From Geodermatophilus sp. DSM 45219 (GTDB lineage: Bacteria; Actinomycetota; Actinomycetes; Mycobacteriales; Geodermatophilaceae): DNA of 64,000 nucleotides. Below the pieces are notes generated by a model. It was not told the origin of the DNA. It did no database searches and saw nothing but the letters and a program-made list of their open reading frames with translations. The DNA lies in contig NZ_FNIQ01000005.1 of NCBI RefSeq assembly GCF_900104025.1, forward strand, positions 310,001-374,000, written 5' to 3'. Shown here piece by piece: positions 60,858 through 64,000 of this stretch. The number at the start of each line of letters is the position of its first letter. Within the stretch, counting starts at the first letter, position 1. A program made the position numbers and the translations under genes.

Positions 60858-61418
60858 ATGACCATGGCCCGCATCCCGCTCGACCCGCCCCGCACCCGCC
60901 TGTACCGCCTCGCCGAGTGGTACGCACGCCGGACCTACGGCGTCGTGCCCGACCCGCTCGCCGCCATGGCGCACCACCCGCGGGTCCTGCTCACCGACGT
61001 CCGCTTCGAGGCCTCGCTCGCCCGGTGGGACCGGCTGGACGGGACGCTGAAGTCGCTCGCCGTCATGGCCTCCGCCGTCTCGATCGGCTGCTCCTGGTGC
61101 GTCGACTTCGGGTACTGGATCAGCAACCAGGAGGGCGTGGACCCCGAGAAGCTGCGCGCCGTGCCGCGCTGGCGGGACAGCGACGTCTTCACCGACCTCG
61201 AGCGACGGGTGATGGCCTACGCCGAGGCGGTGACGACGACGCCGGTCACCGTGACCGACGAGATGGTGGCCGGCCTGCGGCGCGAGCTGGACGACGCGCA
61301 ACTGGTCGAGCTCACCATGATGGTGGCCGTGGAGAACGTGCGGTCGCGGTTCAACGGCGCGCTCGGGCTGACCAGCCAGGGCTTCCGGGACCGCTGCGAG
61401 CTCCCGGCCGGGGCATGA
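60858..61418 (+). CDS. Carboxymuconolactone decarboxylase / AhpD-like protein
   Basis: 186 aa, all-helical. The CxxC motif lies in GCSWCVDFGYW near residue 76, with the helix AVMASAVSIG before it and VMAYAEAVTTTPVTVTDEMV after it, as in the CMD/AhpD family, which detoxifies peroxides or carries out decarboxylation. ATG 60858 with GGAGAGGA 4-5 nt upstream. The stop overlaps the start of the sigma gene (ATGA). A CMD gene next to an ECF41 sigma factor is the known genomic signature of that group, so it is the likely main target of the sigma factor. Confidence 0.88.
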   Translation: MTMARIPLDPPRTRLYRLAEWYARRTYGVVPDPLAAMAHHPRVLLTDVRFEASLARWDRLDGTLKSLAVMASAVSIGCSWCVDFGYWISNQEGVDPEKLRAVPRWRDSDVFTDLERRVMAYAEAVTTTPVTVTDEMVAGLRRELDDAQLVELTMMVAVENVRSRFNGALGLTSQGFRDRCELPAGA

Positions 61419-62311
61419 CCGACGTCCTGACCCCCTTCGACCGCCACCGGCGGCTGCTGTTCACCGTCGCCTACCAGCTGCTGGGCAGCGTCACCGACGC
61501 CGAGGACGTCGTCCAGGACGCCTGGCTGCGCTGGTCCGCGGCGGATCGGTCCGACGTCGCCGACCCGCGGAGCTACCTCGTGCGGATCGCCTCCCGGCTG
61601 GCCCTGGACCGGCTGGACTCCGCCCGCAGCAGGCGGGAGAGCTACGTCGGGCCGTGGCTGCCCGAGCCGCTGCTCACGGGGTCCACGCCGGTCGCCGCTG
61701 CTGCTCCCCCACCGGACCCGGACGACGCGGCGGTGCTGGGAGAGCAGGTCTCGCTCGCTCTCCTGGTGGTCCTCGAGACGCTGTCCCCGACGGAGCGGGC
61801 CGTCTTCGTCCTCCGGGAGGTGTTCGCGCTGCCTGCGGCGGAGGTGGCCGCGATCCTGGGCCGTGGTGAGGCCGCCGTCCGGCAGACCGCGCACCGGGCG
61901 CGCGAGCACGTGCGGGCCCGGCGGCCGCGCTTCGACGCCGACCGGTCGGCCCAGCGGGTCGTCACCGAGCGCTTCCTCGCAGCCTGCGCCGGCGGGGACG
62001 TCGACGCCCTGCTCACCGCACTCGCGCCGGACGTCGTCCTGGTGACCGACGGCGGAGGCAGGGCGAAGGCGGCGCTGCGGCCGATCGTGGGTGCGGCGAA
62101 GGTCGCCCGCTTCCTGCTGGCGACCGCCGCGGAGGGCCTGTCGATCCCGGGCGTGCACGTCGAGGTCACCGACGTCAACGGCGCTCCCGGCGTCGTCGCG
62201 TGGGTCCGCGGTGCGCCCTACGTGGCGATGTCGCTGGGCGTGGTCGACGGGCTGGTCGAGCAGGTGCTGGTCGTGCGCAACCCGGAGAAGCTGGCCGGCC
62301 TGCGCAGGTGA
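61415..62311 (+). CDS. sigJ: ECF41-group RNA polymerase sigma factor (SigJ-like)
   Basis: 298 aa. Sigma region 2 at residues 10-75 (LFTVAYQLLGSVTDAEDVVQDAWLRW), a linker with WLPEPLL near 88, region 4 at about 110-170 (LSPTERAVFVLREVFALPAAEVAAILGRGEAAVRQTAHRARE), and a C-terminal SnoaL-like domain with DGGGRAKAAL near 210 and NPEKLAGL at the end. WLPEP, DGGG(R/K) and NPEKL are the ECF41 hallmark motifs; the C-terminal domain acts as a built-in regulator instead of an anti-sigma factor. ATG 61415 overlaps the CMD stop. The stop is followed directly by a hairpin element. Confidence 0.92.
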   Translation: MTDVLTPFDRHRRLLFTVAYQLLGSVTDAEDVVQDAWLRWSAADRSDVADPRSYLVRIASRLALDRLDSARSRRESYVGPWLPEPLLTGSTPVAAAAPPPDPDDAAVLGEQVSLALLVVLETLSPTERAVFVLREVFALPAAEVAAILGRGEAAVRQTAHRAREHVRARRPRFDADRSAQRVVTERFLAACAGGDVDALLTALAPDVVLVTDGGGRAKAALRPIVGAAKVARFLLATAAEGLSIPGVHVEVTDVNGAPGVVAWVRGAPYVAMSLGVVDGLVEQVLVVRNPEKLAGLRR

Positions 62312-62380
62312 GGGGGGTGGCCCTTCTGCAGGGGCCCGCCGCGAGCCCGCGAGTGGCGGGGGGCAGGAGGGTCCTCTCAC
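62312..62380 (+). repeat. Hairpin element after the ECF41 gene
   Basis: GGGGGTGGCCCTTCTGCAGG, GGCCCGCCGCGAGCCCGCGA, GTGGCGGGGGGCAGGAGGGT, CCTCTCAC. Arms GGCCCTTCTGC and GCAGGAGGGTCC pair with a bulge. The next gene's -10 box TAGGCT (62381-62386) follows at once. Confidence 0.75.
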
Positions 62381-62393
62381 TAGGCTCGGCCGG

Positions 62394-63128
62394 GTGACCT
62401 CCCCCCAGAACCCCAGGCCGGCCGAGCACGTGGAGCGCGCGCTGTGCGTGCTCGCCCACCCCGACGACGTCGACTTCGGCAGCGCCGGCACCGTGGCGAC
62501 CTGGACCGCGGCGGGCACCGAGGTCACCTACCTGATCGTCACCGACGGGGACGCCGGCGGCTTCGACGACACCCCCCGCGACCAGATGGGGCCGCTGCGG
62601 CGGGCCGAGCAGGAGGCCGCGGCCAAGGCCGTGGGCGTCACCGACGTGCGCTTCCTCGGCTACCCCGACGGCCGGCTGGAGCTGACCCTGGACCTGCGGC
62701 GCGACATCAGCCGGGTGATCCGGCAGGTGCGCCCGCAGCGGGTGCTGACCAGCTCGCCGGAGCGGATGTGGGACCGCGTCGGGGCCAGCCACCCCGACCA
62801 CATGACCGTGGGCGAGTCCACGCTGCGTGCCGTCTACCCCGACGCCCGCAACCCCTTCGCCTTCCCCGAGCTGCTCGCCGACGAGGGCCTGGAGGCGTGG
62901 ACCGTCGCCGAGGTGTGGCTGACCGCCAGCCCGCGCGCCGACCACGCCGTCGACGTCACCGACGTCGTCGAGCTGAAGTTCGCGGCCCTGAAGAGCCACC
63001 TGACCCAGGTCAGCCACATGGCCGACCTCGAGCAGTTCGTCACCGACTGGATGCGCCAGACCGGCCGCCGCCTGGGCCTGCCGGAGGGCCGGCTCGGCGA
63101 GGCCTTCCACGTCGTCCACACCGCCTGA
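62394..63128 (+). CDS. PIG-L family deacetylase
   Basis: 244-aa zinc amidase of the GlcNAc-PI/MshB/BshB superfamily. Zinc motif AHPDDVDFGSAGT at residues 18-30, SSPERMWDRVGASHPDHMTVGE near 122 with the third ligand His, and a C-terminal HVV. Relatives deacetylate GlcNAc-inositol in mycothiol synthesis (MshB), cleave mycothiol conjugates (Mca) or act on other amides; which applies here cannot be settled. GTG 62394 has TAGGCT exactly 7 nt upstream, a leaderless promoter. Confidence 0.87.
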   Translation: MTSPQNPRPAEHVERALCVLAHPDDVDFGSAGTVATWTAAGTEVTYLIVTDGDAGGFDDTPRDQMGPLRRAEQEAAAKAVGVTDVRFLGYPDGRLELTLDLRRDISRVIRQVRPQRVLTSSPERMWDRVGASHPDHMTVGESTLRAVYPDARNPFAFPELLADEGLEAWTVAEVWLTASPRADHAVDVTDVVELKFAALKSHLTQVSHMADLEQFVTDWMRQTGRRLGLPEGRLGEAFHVVHTA

Positions 63129-63236
63129 GCCGGGACGAAACCCCCGCGCAACACCCGGTCTCCCGGGAGGAGCACAGGGGAAACACGGGCCACGTAGAAC
63201 TCCCCGGACTGCCGACTCCGAGCCCCGGGAGAGCCC

Positions 63237-64000
63237 GTGACCACCACCCCGCACCACCCGCCCACCGACCGACCGGACCCGGCCGCTGCCGCCGAGCTGC
63301 TGGAGCGCGGGCTGGGCCGGCGCGCCTTCGTCCGGGCCGCCCTCGCGGTCGGCGCGGCCACCGCCGCCGGCGTCGCCACCGCCGCACCGGCGGCCGCCAC
63401 CCCGACCGGCCGCACCCGGCTGCCCGGTGAGGTCCTGCAGCCCGGCAAGGGCCCGATCGACGGCGACGTCTACCTGCCCTCGCAGGTCGACCAGGTCTAC
63501 TGGGGCTACCTGCCGCGGGTCGGCGACAGCCCGGTCGTGCGGGTCCGCTCCGGCCGCACGATCACCGTCGACACGGTCAGCCACGAGGGTCTGCTCGAGG
63601 ACCAGGGGCGCGACCCCGCGGCCTGGTTCGGCGGCAGGGGCGTCCCCCGGGACCAGGTGCTCGACGACGCGGTGACCATCGCCCGGTCCTACGGCCGGCA
63701 CCGGCGCGACTTCGACGCCGACGGCCCGCACGTCGTGACCGGCCCGGTGTTCGTCGAGGGAGCCGCGCCCGGCGACGTGCTCAAGATCGAACCGCTGACG
63801 GCGCTGCCCCGGGTGCCGTACGGCGTCGTCTCCAGCCGGCACGGCAAGGGCGCGCTGTCCGCTGCCTTCCTGACGCCGAGGGGCGAGCTGACCGCCGAGG
63901 AGGTCATGCCGCCCGTCGCCACCGACGGCCGTGCCACCAAGGACCCGATGAGATACGGCAACGTCTCGCACTTCACGCCCATCAGTCGCGGCCGCGGCGG
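63237..64000 (+). CDS. Acetamidase/formamidase family protein, Tat-exported, 3' end beyond the window
   Basis: 254 codons are present and the frame is open at the edge. The N-terminus holds a Tat signal (GRRAFVRAALAVGAATAAGV, residues about 26-45) ending near AAPAAA. The rest follows the FmdA/AmdA family: VDQVYWGYLPR near 80, VDTVSHEGLLEDQG near 110, GPHVVTGPVFVEGAAPGDVLKIEPL near 160, YGVVSSRHGKG near 194. The enzyme hydrolyses formamide or acetamide to ammonia. Tat export of such an amidase is less usual than the cytosolic form. GTG 63237 is preceded by CCCGGGAGAGCCC. Confidence 0.85.
   Translation, partial: MTTTPHHPPTDRPDPAAAAELLERGLGRRAFVRAALAVGAATAAGVATAAPAAATPTGRTRLPGEVLQPGKGPIDGDVYLPSQVDQVYWGYLPRVGDSPVVRVRSGRTITVDTVSHEGLLEDQGRDPAAWFGGRGVPRDQVLDDAVTIARSYGRHRRDFDADGPHVVTGPVFVEGAAPGDVLKIEPLTALPRVPYGVVSSRHGKGALSAAFLTPRGELTAEEVMPPVATDGRATKDPMRYGNVSHFTPISRGRG

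Overview
This is a very GC-rich stretch (about 75% by eye) with dense gene packing, many GTG starts, 4-bp ATGA/GTGA overlaps and many promoters whose -10 box lies 6-8 nt before the start codon (leaderless transcripts). The gene content and order are actinobacterial. The block sucC-sucD-DUF5336-DUF6350(perM-like)-purN-purH and the set punA/pmmB-like mutase/upp/add/deoA/cdd match mycobacterial synteny. Protein character and repeat style suggest the Geodermatophilaceae (Geodermatophilus, Blastococcus, Modestobacter), but the family is an inference.

Layout. 1-4.3 kb: start of a divergent gene, punA, a uronate dehydrogenase, a phosphosugar mutase and a HAD dehalogenase. 4.3-9.8 kb: stress-protein-like gene, MarR regulator, a TctCBA tripartite carboxylate transporter and a D-tartrate-dehydratase-like enolase. 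10-12 kb: a DUF6318 lipoprotein and a PKD-like exported protein sharing a patch of anomalously low GC, then a DUF805 gene. 12-22.4 kb: Gfo/Idh/MocA oxidoreductase, upp, GNAT, deoC with two aldehyde dehydrogenase genes (one lacking its catalytic half), an acidic two-repeat protein, a DEAD-box helicase and add. 22.5-31.5 kb: an ABC-2 exporter, then deoA, cdd and a BMP-type nucleoside ABC importer. 31.7-46.5 kb: D,D-carboxypeptidase, YihY, 2H phosphoesterase, trpS, hisC-like aminotransferase, galE, CNNM/CBS protein, CAP protein, a palindrome-flanked DUF559 gene, icd, mdh, DUF3017, folD, pentapeptide protein. 46.5-53.5 kb: purH, purN, DUF6350, DUF5336, sucD, sucC. 53.6-64 kb: a degenerate B12-binding protein, membrane protein, lipase-like hydrolase, M23 peptidase, pcrA, an attenuated chorismate mutase, SnoaL-like protein, an ECF41 sigma factor with its carboxymuconolactone-decarboxylase partner, a PIG-L deacetylase, and a truncated Tat-exported acetamidase.

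How the genes work together. Much of the first half is nucleoside scavenging: uptake (BMP lipoprotein plus ABC genes), deamination (cdd, add), phosphorolysis (deoA, punA), pentose-phosphate isomerisation (mutase), cleavage to glyceraldehyde-3-phosphate and acetaldehyde (deoC), acetaldehyde oxidation (aldehyde dehydrogenase) and uracil salvage (upp). TctCBA plus the tartrate dehydratase look like a hydroxy-acid uptake and use locus. icd, mdh and sucCD are TCA-cycle genes.

The most unusual feature is a family of roughly 70-80 bp hairpin elements, at least ten copies, whose ends sit directly on stop codons. One copy is nested in another, one is translated as the C-terminus of GalE, and one is translated as the N-terminus of a pentapeptide protein. 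A second palindrome family flanks, and encodes the last codons of, the DUF559 gene, and also occurs alone near 57.2 kb. Chorismate mutase is preceded by a 20-codon leader ORF containing Phe-Tyr-Tyr and a textbook terminator. The ECF41 operon carries a near-exact match to the ECF41 promoter signature.
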